This document shows positions 1-8,161 of a stretch of DNA of 64,000 nt, one piece after another. Origin of the DNA: Verrucomicrobiaceae bacterium (GTDB lineage: Bacteria > Verrucomicrobiota > Verrucomicrobiia > Verrucomicrobiales > Verrucomicrobiaceae); NCBI GenBank assembly GCA_024232965.1, contig JACKQF010000001.1:1116001-1180000 (forward strand), given 5' to 3'. The position numbers and the translations under genes are program-made. The notes under the pieces were generated by a model. It was not told the DNA's origin. It saw only the letters and a list, made by a program, of their open reading frames with translations, and made no database searches. How positions within the stretch are numbered: position 1 is the stretch's first letter; each line of letters starts with the position of its first letter.

Positions 1-1
1 T

Positions 2-580
2 AAGTCGACGCTCTTGAATGTGCTCGGCTGTCTGGACCAACCCACGACTGGTGACTACTTTCTTGGGGGACAAAATGTAGCGCACTTGAACGATGACGAA
101 TTGTCTTCGGCTCGGAATCGCAATCTGGGCTTCATCTTCCAATCCTACAATCTGATCCAGCAATTGACCGTTGTTGAGAACATTGCCGTGCCACTGTATT
201 ACGGTGGAAAAACAGATCGCGAGATGCGACAGATTTCGGAGAAGTTGGCCTGCCAGGTCGGGCTGGATCATCGCCTCAATCACCGACCGAATCAGCTCTC
301 AGGTGGGCAGCAGCAGCGGGTTGCCATTGCGCGTGCTCTTTCGAATAGTCCGCTTGTAATCCTAGCAGATGAAGCAACGGGGAATCTTGACTCAAAGTCA
401 GGAAAAGAAATTCTCGATCTTTTTGACGATTTGAACCAGCAGGGCAAGACGCTCGTTTTCGTCACGCACGACGAGCGAATGGTCGAGCGTTGCACCCGTG
501 TGGTACGACTTCGTGACGGACTCCTTGATCGTGACGAACCTGGTGCAAGGTCGGTCGCTCGCCCGAAAGTCGCCGCCTGA
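2..580 (+). CDS. ABC transporter ATP-binding protein, MacB/LolD type (5' end outside window)
   Basis: ATPase subunit of a MacB/LolD-type ABC exporter. The frame is open to the left edge, which cuts the gene inside the Walker A loop: the first visible codons read K-S-T-L-L-N, so the glycine-rich part lies upstream. Visible motifs are the Q-loop (IFQSYNL), the signature LSGGQQQR, Walker B (VILADEATGNLD) and the switch histidine (VTHDE). The Q-loop followed by NLI and an ENIAVPL stretch is typical of the MacB/LolD family, which powers export or lipoprotein release rather than import. The stop lies 14 bases before the permease gene, so the two form one transcription unit. An internal TTG at 14 is not the start. 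Family assignment is firm; the substrate is unknown. Confidence 0.95.
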   Translation, partial: KSTLLNVLGCLDQPTTGDYFLGGQNVAHLNDDELSSARNRNLGFIFQSYNLIQQLTVVENIAVPLYYGGKTDREMRQISEKLACQVGLDHRLNHRPNQLSGGQQQRVAIARALSNSPLVILADEATGNLDSKSGKEILDLFDDLNQQGKTLVFVTHDERMVERCTRVVRLRDGLLDRDEPGARSVARPKVAA

Positions 581-594
581 TCTACCCCAATCTG

Positions 595-1911
595 ATGTTT
601 GCTACCCACCCAGTTCTTCGACTTCTCGGCTCGCCGCCTCTCCTGATGCGGACGGTGACGTTGGGCCTGAAGAGTCTTTGGCTGCACAAGTTGCGGTCCT
701 TTCTGACTGCGCTGGGTGTGGTCTTTGGTGTTGCCTCGGTCGTGGCGATGTTGGCAATTGGCGAGGGAGCCAGTCATGAGGCCCAGGAGCAAATCCGCAA
801 ACTGGGTAGCCTGAACATCATCCTGGAAAGCGTCAAACCGCCCGAGAATCAGAGTGCCTCGACAGAGCAGCGGAGTATGGTTATCGAGTATGGCCTGACG
901 ACCCGCGACATGCAGCAGATCCGGCAGACAATCCCCGGGATTTCGATCGTGGTTCCCAGCCGCTACATCACCGAGGTCATCTGGAATTTTGACCGCAAAG
1001 CGGATGGCCAGGTGATGGGAGTTTTGCCAGTGTATCCAGAGATGCGCAATCGAGTGGTCACTCAGGGCCGGTTTTTCTCGGATCTTGATCTGACAGCTCA
1101 CCGTGCCGTCTGTGTGCTCACGGCATCCACCGCCGCGAGACTTTTTCCCCTATCCACACCGACGGGTAAGGCTGTGCGTGTCCGCAATTTTTACTATACG
1201 GTGGTTGGCGTCATTGAGGACGAGACACGGGCGGTGGGCACGGATACAAGCCCTTCCTCCGGCGGTGAATCACAGGCGCAGATCCTGATCCCATTCACGA
1301 CGCTCATGGATCAATTCGGCGAGACCTTTTTCCGTTATCGAACGGGTGGGTTCGAGGCGGAGAAAGTGGAGTTTCACGAGGCGATCATCCGGGTGGGGAA
1401 TGCAGACGAGGTTGAGAGTCGTGCTGAAGCTATCCGCCATCTGCTGGGTACGAATCACAAGAAGGAAGACTGGCGCATCATTGTGCCGGTGGAGTTGCTC
1501 AAGCAGGCAGAGCGCACGAAGCAGATTTTTAGCATCGTGCTTGGGTCCATCGCGGCCATTTCGTTGCTCGTCGGTGGGATTGGCATCATGAATATCATGT
1601 TGGCCAGTGTCACTGAGCGAACACGGGAGATTGGCATCCGGCGTGCCATGGGCGCTCGCCAGGGCGACATTGTGGTGCAGTTTTTGATTGAGACCGTCCT
1701 CCTGTCCGGCGCTGGCGGGTTGATCGGCGTGGCATTAGGTCTCGCGATCCCCATCGCGGTCAGTCATTTTGCGGGCGTGACCACGGTCGTGAAAGCGTGG
1801 GCTCCGACCCTGGCGTTTTCGATCTCCGTGATCACGGGAATCGCCTTTGGGATCTATCCTGCACGTCGCGCCGCTCGGATGAATCCGGTGGAGGCGCTCC
1901 GGCACGAGTGA
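595..1911 (+). CDS. MacB-type ABC transporter permease (FtsX family)
   Basis: Inner-membrane permease partner of the preceding ATPase. The 438 residues have the MacB plan: a first membrane helix near residues 30-55, a long periplasmic domain (about 60-300), and three C-terminal helices of the FtsX domain. The motif ERTREIGIRRAMGAR sits in the loop after the second helix. An in-frame ATG at 646 (MRTVTLGLKSL) is an equally plausible start, because the first 17 residues precede the usual beginning of the family. MacB proteins export toxins, peptides or macrolides together with a periplasmic adaptor and an outer-membrane channel. An adaptor may lie left of the window. The gene ends one base before the convergent rlmI-like gene. 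Confidence 0.92.
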   Translation: MFATHPVLRLLGSPPLLMRTVTLGLKSLWLHKLRSFLTALGVVFGVASVVAMLAIGEGASHEAQEQIRKLGSLNIILESVKPPENQSASTEQRSMVIEYGLTTRDMQQIRQTIPGISIVVPSRYITEVIWNFDRKADGQVMGVLPVYPEMRNRVVTQGRFFSDLDLTAHRAVCVLTASTAARLFPLSTPTGKAVRVRNFYYTVVGVIEDETRAVGTDTSPSSGGESQAQILIPFTTLMDQFGETFFRYRTGGFEAEKVEFHEAIIRVGNADEVESRAEAIRHLLGTNHKKEDWRIIVPVELLKQAERTKQIFSIVLGSIAAISLLVGGIGIMNIMLASVTERTREIGIRRAMGARQGDIVVQFLIETVLLSGAGGLIGVALGLAIPIAVSHFAGVTTVVKAWAPTLAFSISVITGIAFGIYPARRAARMNPVEALRHE

Positions 1912-1912
1912 T

Positions 1913-3151
1913 TTAGACGACGATGGCCCAGAGAGTTTTCAGGTAGCGACTCTCAGGGCAGTTCGACATCACTGGATGATCCATCCCTGGGCCGGTGCGG
2001 TCGAGGATTTGGAGCTTCTTGTGGTGCCGATGAGCGGTGCCGATGACGAGGTCTTCAAAAGCATCGGTGCCGAGGTGTCCTGAGCATGAGCAGGTAACGA
2101 AGAGACCACCTGGGCGCACCAGTTGAAGCGCTAAGGCGTTGAAGTCGCGGTATTTAAAGATGCCTTCTTCCTGGAAATCGCGGTTATGAATCAGCTTCGG
2201 AGGATCCAGCACCACGGTGTCCCAAAGCTCGCCATTGCGGATCATCTGGCGCATCCATGAAAAGGAATCCGCTTGGACGAAGGAGATGCGTGCTTGGTTG
2301 AGGTTCGCGTTTTGTTTTGCCTGGGCGATGGCTTTTTCATCGAGATCGATGCCGGTTACATCCTCGCAACCCGCCATCATTTTAGCCGCCAAAGAGAAGC
2401 CGCCAGTGTAGCAGCATAGATCCAGCATGCGACCGCGGGCCAGTTGGCCGAGCCGCTTGCGGTTTTCGCGTTGATCGCAGAAGAAGCCGGTTTTGTGACC
2501 AGTCTCAAAATCGACCGAGAAGCGAATCCCATGCTCGCGAATGCGCACGCTGCGGAAGTCGGGGCGGGAGGCCTCTGGCACATCTGCGATGCGGATGCCC
2601 TCGATCAATGCGATTTCGGGATCGACCTGGATGACCTGGGCTTTGGTTCCCAGTTCCTCGTGCATGATAGGTAGCCAGCGACGCAGGCGGCGCCAGACAC
2701 CAAGCGTGGTGACCTCAATCGACAGGACATCAGCAAAGCGATCCACCATGAGGCCGCTGATGCCATCGCCATCCGAATTCACCGCGCGCCATGAGTCGGA
2801 CGACTCATTCAGATGCAGAACGTCCCGCCGCAGGCGCAGGGCGGTGCGCAGGCGGTTATCGAGGTCTTCTTCGGTGAAGGGACTCGCGCCATGATGCAGC
2901 ACCCGGAGCGGCACTCGCGCTCTCGGATTGAAGAAACCTGCACCAAACGGCTGCCCTTCTTTGTCATAAACCGTAACCAGATCCCCAGCAGCTGCATCCG
3001 CCGATGATTGGCCTACCATGCGGGGGAAAATCGCTGGGTGGAAGGAGTAGTACTTCATCTGCAGCCACGGACTCGTCCACTCCTCGCTGCCCGGGGGCGG
3101 CGGAGGCGGTGCAGAGGGACGGGGACGTAGCTGGTATGGAGGACGGGGCAT
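1913..3151 (-). CDS. rlmI: Class I rRNA large-subunit methyltransferase, RlmI-like
   Basis: SAM-dependent methyltransferase of the RlmI/YccW family, which makes 5-methylcytosine in 23S rRNA. An N-terminal PUA-like part (about residues 30-110) carries HPAIFPRMV. The Rossmann methyltransferase domain follows, with SAM motif I (LDLCCYTGGFSLAA, about 240-255), the acidic motif GIDLDEKA, and the catalytic VVLDPPKL. A late TCSCSGH supplies the cysteine expected of m5C enzymes. At 412 residues it is slightly longer than E. coli RlmI because of a proline-rich N-terminal tail (six consecutive prolines) that may be unstructured. It lies downstream of the nucleoside phosphorylase on the same strand, with 114 bases between. 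The exact target nucleotide is inferred from the family. Confidence 0.9.
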   Translation of the reverse strand: MPRPPYQLRPRPSAPPPPPPGSEEWTSPWLQMKYYSFHPAIFPRMVGQSSADAAAGDLVTVYDKEGQPFGAGFFNPRARVPLRVLHHGASPFTEEDLDNRLRTALRLRRDVLHLNESSDSWRAVNSDGDGISGLMVDRFADVLSIEVTTLGVWRRLRRWLPIMHEELGTKAQVIQVDPEIALIEGIRIADVPEASRPDFRSVRIREHGIRFSVDFETGHKTGFFCDQRENRKRLGQLARGRMLDLCCYTGGFSLAAKMMAGCEDVTGIDLDEKAIAQAKQNANLNQARISFVQADSFSWMRQMIRNGELWDTVVLDPPKLIHNRDFQEEGIFKYRDFNALALQLVRPGGLFVTCSCSGHLGTDAFEDLVIGTAHRHHKKLQILDRTGPGMDHPVMSNCPESRYLKTLWAIVV

Positions 3152-3265
3152 AGAGATGATTCGTCGCGGAGAGAAGGCACGACGTCAAGTCGTGTCAGTG
3201 CGACTTCATTCGGATGGGGATGCCGATTTGAACCGATGACTGTTTACTTTCCACTTCTGACTCAA

Positions 3266-4030
3266 TCAATCCGACAGCGCTTCTCGTAGCAGCAGACCTA
3301 GTCTCCCGCCGGAGGCCTTGCCGACTTCGACGACTTCGCTGTGGTGGAGGGTGTCGGGGCTGAGACCGGCGGCCCAATTGGTCAGCATGGAGATCCCGGC
3401 CACTTCAAGGCCTAGCGCGCGGGCTTGGATGGCTTCGGGCACGGTGGACATGCCGACGGCATCGGCACCGAGGGTGCGGAACATGCGGATCTCTGCGGGG
3501 GTCTCGTATTGGGGGCCGAGCACGGCGGCATAGACACCTTCGTGCAGGGGAAAATTAAGCCGAGTGGCGGTGGCATGGAGGTGTTGGCGGAGGCGGAGAT
3601 CATAGACGTTGGTCATGTCGATGAAATTTGGGCCTCCGAGCAAGGGGGTAGTGCCGAGGAGATTGAGGTGATCCGTGATGAGCATCAGTCCACCCACGGC
3701 GAACTGGCTATTGATGGCTCCAGCGGCATTCGTCAGGATGATGCGCTTCACGCCCAGGCTGGCCATGAATCGAATGCCAGCAGTGATGTCTGTGGCGCTG
3801 TGGCCTTCATACAAATGACTGCGGCCTTGGGCGATGATGACGCTGTGGTTACCTGCGCTGCCGAGCACGAAGCGTCCGGCATGACCAGTGACCTTCGACA
3901 CGGGAAGACCGGGCACGTCGGCGTAGGAGACGTGCCCGATGGGCTCAAAGGCGTCGGCGACCTCGCCAAGGCCGGAGCCGAGCACGATGGCGGTGGTGGG
4001 GCGGGCGTCGAGGATGTCTTGGAGGGTCAT
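3266..4030 (-). CDS. punA: Purine nucleoside phosphorylase (class I, trimeric type)
   Basis: Cytosolic purine salvage enzyme that cleaves purine nucleosides with phosphate to free base and pentose 1-phosphate. The 254 residues contain the phosphate-binding start VLGSGLG (17-22 region), the histidine of TGHAGR (H50), the GRSHLYEG loop, ILTNAAGAIN, the base-site segment GPQYETPAEIRM, and VGMSTVPEA. A late LTNWAAG corresponds to the TN(K)AAG motif whose asparagine selects 6-oxopurines, so inosine/guanosine preference is likely; MTA phosphorylase is the alternative. The start ATG overlaps the stop of the upstream reductase gene by four bases (ATGA), which indicates translational coupling. Confidence 0.93.
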   Translation of the reverse strand: MTLQDILDARPTTAIVLGSGLGEVADAFEPIGHVSYADVPGLPVSKVTGHAGRFVLGSAGNHSVIIAQGRSHLYEGHSATDITAGIRFMASLGVKRIILTNAAGAINSQFAVGGLMLITDHLNLLGTTPLLGGPNFIDMTNVYDLRLRQHLHATATRLNFPLHEGVYAAVLGPQYETPAEIRMFRTLGADAVGMSTVPEAIQARALGLEVAGISMLTNWAAGLSPDTLHHSEVVEVGKASGGRLGLLLREALSD

Positions 4031-4986
4031 GGGTGTTTAGGTGTGCGATGAGCAATGCTGGCGCTGAGCTCTGTGTGCAGTCGCTGGAGCTCTGGCATGG
4101 GGACTCCGGCGGCGGTGGCCTGGCGCAGAGCTTGGCCCCAGATGGATTCGAGTTCGACTTCTTTGCCGTCCAAAAAATCGATGAGACTTGAGGGCTTGTA
4201 TGGCGTCATGGTCCGGGTGCGGGCGATCATGTCGTCGGCGAGCGAGAGAGGGATCGGGTGCCCCAGCGAGTTCGCGGCGGTGATGACCTCCAACATCAGG
4301 GCGTGGACTCGTGCGGTCAGCGGCGCGCTATCGAGGATGGCTGCGGTATCGATGCCGCCTGCGACGATGGACAGTCCGTTGAAGGGGACATTCCAAACGA
4401 GTTTCTTCCAGCGAGCCCTCATGAGGCTGTCATCGACATGGCAGGGGATGCCACAGCGCTTCATTTCTGCGGCCAAGGCGTGGCTGTCGGCGCTGGCCAG
4501 CTGCTGGTGGTCGCCCAGGATGATCTGCCCCTGGGCGATGTGTTGGATGATACCGGGGGCGGTGCGATTGATGCACACAAAGCAGAGCCCGCCAGAGATG
4601 GGCTGGGCGCTGAAGTGTTGGGCGAGGAATTCTTCGTTGCCGAGGCCGTTTTGCAGGGTCAAGAGGCGGGTGTTTTCATTCAGCAGCGGTGGCAGGAGGT
4701 CGAGCAGGGCTAAATTCGCCGTGGACTTGATGGCGATGATTACGAGATCGCAGGGGCCGATTTCTGCGGTGGTTTGGTGGCAGTGGACGGGTTGTAGATG
4801 GACGTCGCCAAGCGGGCTGTGGATCTGAAGGCCGTGGGCTTTGACTGCGCTGTAGTCCGACCGCATGAGGAAGTGGACCTCGTTGCCGTGCTGGGCGAGC
4901 CGACCGCCATAATAACAGCCAACCGCGCCCGCGCCGACGATGGCGATTTTTTGCGGAAGGGCTGCTGGGCTGGCGGGGGCAGACAT
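4027..4986 (-). CDS. panE: 2-dehydropantoate 2-reductase (ketopantoate reductase family)
   Basis: NADPH-dependent reductase that converts 2-dehydropantoate to pantoate in pantothenate/CoA synthesis. The dinucleotide-binding loop GAGAVGCYYGGRL lies near residues 17-30. A conserved basic/aromatic stretch (RWKKLVWNVPFN, about 190-205) holds the catalytic lysine. The C-terminal helical substrate domain includes ELESIWGQ. The length of 319 residues fits PanE/ApbA. It sits between the FabZ-like gene (15 bases upstream) and the phosphorylase (4-base overlap) in one minus-strand run. PanE paralogues acting on other 2-oxoacids exist, so the substrate is inferred. Confidence 0.88.
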   Translation of the reverse strand: MSAPASPAALPQKIAIVGAGAVGCYYGGRLAQHGNEVHFLMRSDYSAVKAHGLQIHSPLGDVHLQPVHCHQTTAEIGPCDLVIIAIKSTANLALLDLLPPLLNENTRLLTLQNGLGNEEFLAQHFSAQPISGGLCFVCINRTAPGIIQHIAQGQIILGDHQQLASADSHALAAEMKRCGIPCHVDDSLMRARWKKLVWNVPFNGLSIVAGGIDTAAILDSAPLTARVHALMLEVITAANSLGHPIPLSLADDMIARTRTMTPYKPSSLIDFLDGKEVELESIWGQALRQATAAGVPMPELQRLHTELSASIAHRTPKHP

Positions 4987-5001
4987 GATCGGGAATGGGG
5001 A

Positions 5002-5418
5002 TTAACTGCCGCTGAGCGTGACTTGGCCCTCGGCGATGAGGCGGTCGCCTACGCTGACTTTTCCTGCGGCCTGGATGAGCGGTCCCATGCGGCCTTGAAC
5101 GGTGGCATGGAGCGATAGTGTCTCGCCTGGAACGGCGGTGCCGTAGATTTTGACGCCGCGAATGGCGGTGAGGCGGAGTCCGGGTAGGGCGGGGATGGCT
5201 GGATCTGACTGGGCGGCGACTCCGGCGAGCTGCGCAATGGCTTCCACCATCAGGACGGCTGGTAGGATGGGTTGGCCGGGGAAGTGACCGGCGAGAAACG
5301 ATGCCTCCGGCCGCAAAAGGTAGGTGCCAGTGGCCGACTGGCCGGGGGTGAGATCCGTGAGATCATCGACGAAGCGAAATTCGGGTCCGTGGGGTAAGGC
5401 TGCGAGGGCGGGATGCAT
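5002..5418 (-). CDS. FabZ-like 3-hydroxyacyl-ACP dehydratase (hotdog fold)
   Basis: Small single-hotdog protein of 138 residues resembling (3R)-hydroxyacyl-ACP dehydratase. The active-site pair is recognisable: histidine in GHFPGQP (H45) and glutamate in VEAIAQLAG (E59). Canonical FabZ has GHFPxxPxxPGVL; here the glycine is replaced by alanine (ILPAVLM). The gene ends with strands typical of the fold. It starts 9 bases after the LolA-like gene, so the two are probably co-transcribed. That pairing recalls lipid or aryl-polyene clusters more than core fatty-acid synthesis, so it may be an accessory dehydratase. No other fatty-acid genes are adjacent. Confidence 0.82.
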   Translation of the reverse strand: MHPALAALPHGPEFRFVDDLTDLTPGQSATGTYLLRPEASFLAGHFPGQPILPAVLMVEAIAQLAGVAAQSDPAIPALPGLRLTAIRGVKIYGTAVPGETLSLHATVQGRMGPLIQAAGKVSVGDRLIAEGQVTLSGS

Positions 5419-5427
5419 GGCGGGGAG

Positions 5428-6117
5428 CTATTCGGTGATCGTGCTGTAGCCGCTGCTATCAAAGGTGAAGATGTCTGCAGCGATGGGGCTGCCGGGATCG
5501 GCCTGGAGGACTCGCGTGGTCAGCACGGAGCCATCGCGCATGAAGACGGAGAAATGGTGCAGGGCCCCGGTGTCTGGGGTGACTCGAAGTTGGATGGTCT
5601 TCACGGCGATGGAGGTGCGCCTGTCCTTGGGATCGAGCTCGATGTCCCAGGCGTCGGGGAGATCGGCGGGTTTGGCAGAGAGCACGCGGAATTGCTCGGT
5701 GAACTTGGCAGTGTTGGCCGAGAGGAGGCTCTGCAAAATGTCCATGGCGGGATCGGCGGCGCTGCCATCAGGTTTGGTGGCGGTGATGCGGACGGTGCGA
5801 GCTTTGGTACTGATCCACTGCAGCGGTTGATTGGCAGTCTTCAGGGCGATCAGACTGGGCGGTTCATCGATCTGCCAGCGAAAGGAGCCCGGTCGCTGAA
5901 ACCAGAGCTTGCCCTGGCGGACGAGCAGTCGGTTCAGGGTGCGGAGCTTGCGCTCCTGGGCAAACTGGACGGCTAGGGTCTGCACCTTCGCTGCCGAGGC
6001 CAGCCAGCGCTGGGCCACCGCCTCCGCGTCTGGCGGATCTGCCGCCTGTGCGCAAGCGAGTCCCATGAGTAGCGCGAAGAGGGTGTAGAGGCCTGATTTG
6101 ATGACGGGCGTGGGCAT
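5428..6117 (-). CDS. LolA-like outer-membrane lipoprotein carrier
   Basis: Periplasmic protein of 229 residues with a clear signal peptide (MPTPVIKSGLYTLF..., cleavage predicted after ACAQA, about residue 25). The mature part has the LolA pattern: an early amphipathic segment (VQTLAVQFAQERKL), then beta strands with GKLWFQRPGSFRWQID and a conserved Arg/Trp-rich sheet. LolA ferries lipoproteins from the inner to the outer membrane. Paralogues in lipid-associated clusters are thought to shuttle other acyl cargo. As first gene of the minus-strand run leading into the FabZ-like gene, the second role is possible. It is divergent from the secreted protein at 6243, with 125 bases between the two genes where both promoters must lie. 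Confidence 0.8.
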   Translation of the reverse strand: MPTPVIKSGLYTLFALLMGLACAQAADPPDAEAVAQRWLASAAKVQTLAVQFAQERKLRTLNRLLVRQGKLWFQRPGSFRWQIDEPPSLIALKTANQPLQWISTKARTVRITATKPDGSAADPAMDILQSLLSANTAKFTEQFRVLSAKPADLPDAWDIELDPKDRRTSIAVKTIQLRVTPDTGALHHFSVFMRDGSVLTTRVLQADPGSPIAADIFTFDSSGYSTITE

Positions 6118-6242
6118 GGGAAAGGGGGACGTTTACCCGGCGACGAGGCCTTTTTCAATGCCTGTTGCCGTGGTGGAAGATGGAATCTGGCAATTCGGGT
6201 CAAACTTTTTGCTGACTGGGACGTTTGAGAAGGACCCCATTT

Positions 6243-7347
6243 ATGAAAAACACCCTCCTTTTTGGTTCCTGGATCTCCCTGACGAGCATGCTCTGTGCGC
6301 AGCAACCCGCCGCAGTCGATCCGACACCTGTGGCGGAGCCAGGCGTCGAGGGGCTGACCCCGGATCAGACATCGGCACTGCTTCAGCGCATCGAAAAGGT
6401 GGGAGAGGAGTTTGATACAACGAAGAAGGACCTGCTGAAAAGTGCCTTGTCCCGCATCAGCACTGCTGCGGCGAGCGAGGGCGCTGCGGTGGAGTTTTAT
6501 CTGGCCTGTCACAAGCTGATCAATATTGATCGTCGTCCGGTGGTGCCAGGAGAAAAGGCTCCTGATCCAAACGATACGTCATGGCGTGACGGCATTCTGG
6601 ACGGGATGAAGGACACCAACATCCCCGCAGCACTGCGTGTGCAACTGGCGTGGCTGGCGCTGGCCATTGAGGCCTCGCAGGCGGAGGATCGCGATGCTCT
6701 GCTGCCTCGACTTCGTTCATTGGTTAAGGAGGCGCTCGCGGTTTTGCAGGCGCCAAAGGATGAGGAAGAAGCCAAGCAACGTAAGGTGGTCGCTACGGTC
6801 AGCGATCGTAAAGGGGATAAGGGCGACCGTGATGATCGCGAGAAACGTCGTCCGGGTCCGCAACGCGGTGGCGGGCGAGGGAATGATGCGGAGGGAATCC
6901 TGTCGCAATCGGTGATGGGAACGATCTTTGCAAAGGCGTACAATTTGCACAGCTATGTGGAGCGTGACTCGGCTTGGCCGGGCGCACCGTTGGAGCTTCA
7001 GGTGGTTTAAGACGCTGATCCCGGTGACTCGTGGCAAGAAGAAGCTAGAGCTGCCTGCGCTGTGGGACGAGTATATCTCCGCGATGGCGGCGCTGGAGCG
7101 GCTCCGGGGTGAGGACTTGGCCTTTCTCATGTGGGGGCAGACGCAGGGGAAGAATCTCCAGTGGAAAAAGTACATGGACCTGCTGCGGTCGGGGGTGAAT
7201 GCGGCGGCGGCGTCTGAAGAGTTACTGAAATTGATCAAGGAAAACCCAACTCACCCGAGCATTGGCGCGTGGGTGAAGGAGTTGACGGATTTTGCCAGCC
7301 AGGTGAAGGAGGGCGGCATCGACTTGACGGCACCACCGGTGCAGTAA
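6243..7347 (+). pseudogene. Secreted protein of unknown function, interrupted by an apparent +1 frameshift
   Basis: The 5' part (6243-7010) encodes a signal peptide (MKNTLLFGSWISLTSMLCAQ) followed by a helical region and a charged linker rich in Lys, Asp and Arg (about residues 180-215). It stops at a TAA at 7008-7010. From about 7010 to 7347 the +1 frame continues with normal codon usage (KTLIPVTRGKKK... to ...DLTAPPVQ) and ends in TAA. Dropping one T in GTGGTTTAAG joins the halves smoothly. The two parts look like one gene of about 367 codons split by a single-base insertion. Whether this is a sequencing error, a recent mutation or programmed shifting is open. ATG 6243 is preferred over a TTG at 6225 because it begins the signal peptide. 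I do not recognise the family. Confidence 0.65.
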
Positions 7348-7407
7348 GTGCGGGAATGTGGTGGCATGCGCTGCCGAATGGGGCATCGTGTCCGCGTGCA
7401 GGAGACG

Positions 7408-8148
7408 ATGCCAGATCGGACAAAACCCCAACCCCAGCAACAGCAACCGCTGGTGTTCGAGGCGCACGACCTGCGCAAGGTGTATCGCACTGGCGAGGTG
7501 GAAGTGGTGGCGCTGAATGGCGTGGATGTGGGCTTTTACAAGGGGGAGTTGGTGGTGCTGCTGGGGCCGTCTGGCAGTGGTAAATCCACGCTGCTCAACA
7601 TCCTGGGCGGATTGGATCTGCCGAGCTCTGGCACGCTGCAGTATCGCGGCTGGGATCTGACCCAGGCGGATGAGCGGGTGCTGACGCAGTTTCGCCGCAA
7701 CTGCGTGGGCTTTGTCTTCCAATTTTACAACCTGATCCCAAGTCTGACTGCACGCGAAAATGTGGCGCTGATCACGGAAGTCGCGCCAGACCCGATGAAG
7801 CCTGAGGAGGCACTGGAGCTGGTGGGACTGGGGGCGCGTATGGATCACTTTCCATCGCAACTGTCCGGAGGCGAGCAGCAGCGCGTGGCGATTGCCCGTG
7901 CGATTGCGAAGCGGCCGGAGGTGCTGCTTTGCGATGAGCCCACCGGTGCGTTAGATGTCAATACGGGCATCACGGTGCTGGAGGCGGTGGAGCGCATCAA
8001 CCGTGAGGTTGGCACGCTGACTGTGATCATCACGCACAATGCGGCGATGGCGGAGATGGCCGACCGCGTGCTGCATCTGAGCGATGGTCAGATCGTTAAA
8101 GAACGTCACAACGACGTGAGGCAACCGGTGAGGGATCTGGTGTGGTGA
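7408..8148 (+). CDS. ABC transporter ATP-binding protein (LolD/MacB family)
   Basis: Complete ATPase subunit with Walker A (GPSGSGKST), Q-loop (FVFQFYNL), signature LSGGEQQR, Walker B (VLLCDEPTGALD) and H-loop (IITHN). The ATG at 7408 is chosen because GGAG precedes it closely and a short polar Gln-rich tail leads into the first strand (LVFEAHDLRKVYRTGEVEV). In-frame GTG/ATG codons at 7348, 7366 and 7378 would add up to 20 residues of unlikely sequence. The permease follows after 13 bases. Together they form a lipoprotein-release or export-type system independent of the one at the left edge. Confidence 0.92.
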   Translation: MPDRTKPQPQQQQPLVFEAHDLRKVYRTGEVEVVALNGVDVGFYKGELVVLLGPSGSGKSTLLNILGGLDLPSSGTLQYRGWDLTQADERVLTQFRRNCVGFVFQFYNLIPSLTARENVALITEVAPDPMKPEEALELVGLGARMDHFPSQLSGGEQQRVAIARAIAKRPEVLLCDEPTGALDVNTGITVLEAVERINREVGTLTVIITHNAAMAEMADRVLHLSDGQIVKERHNDVRQPVRDLVW

Positions 8149-8161
8149 GGGAAGTCTGCTC

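Noticed and set aside
292..1101. Long reading frame opposite the ABC ATPase/permease
   Set aside because: Antisense shadow of clear ABC genes; the translation is His/Arg/Gln-rich and has no motif.
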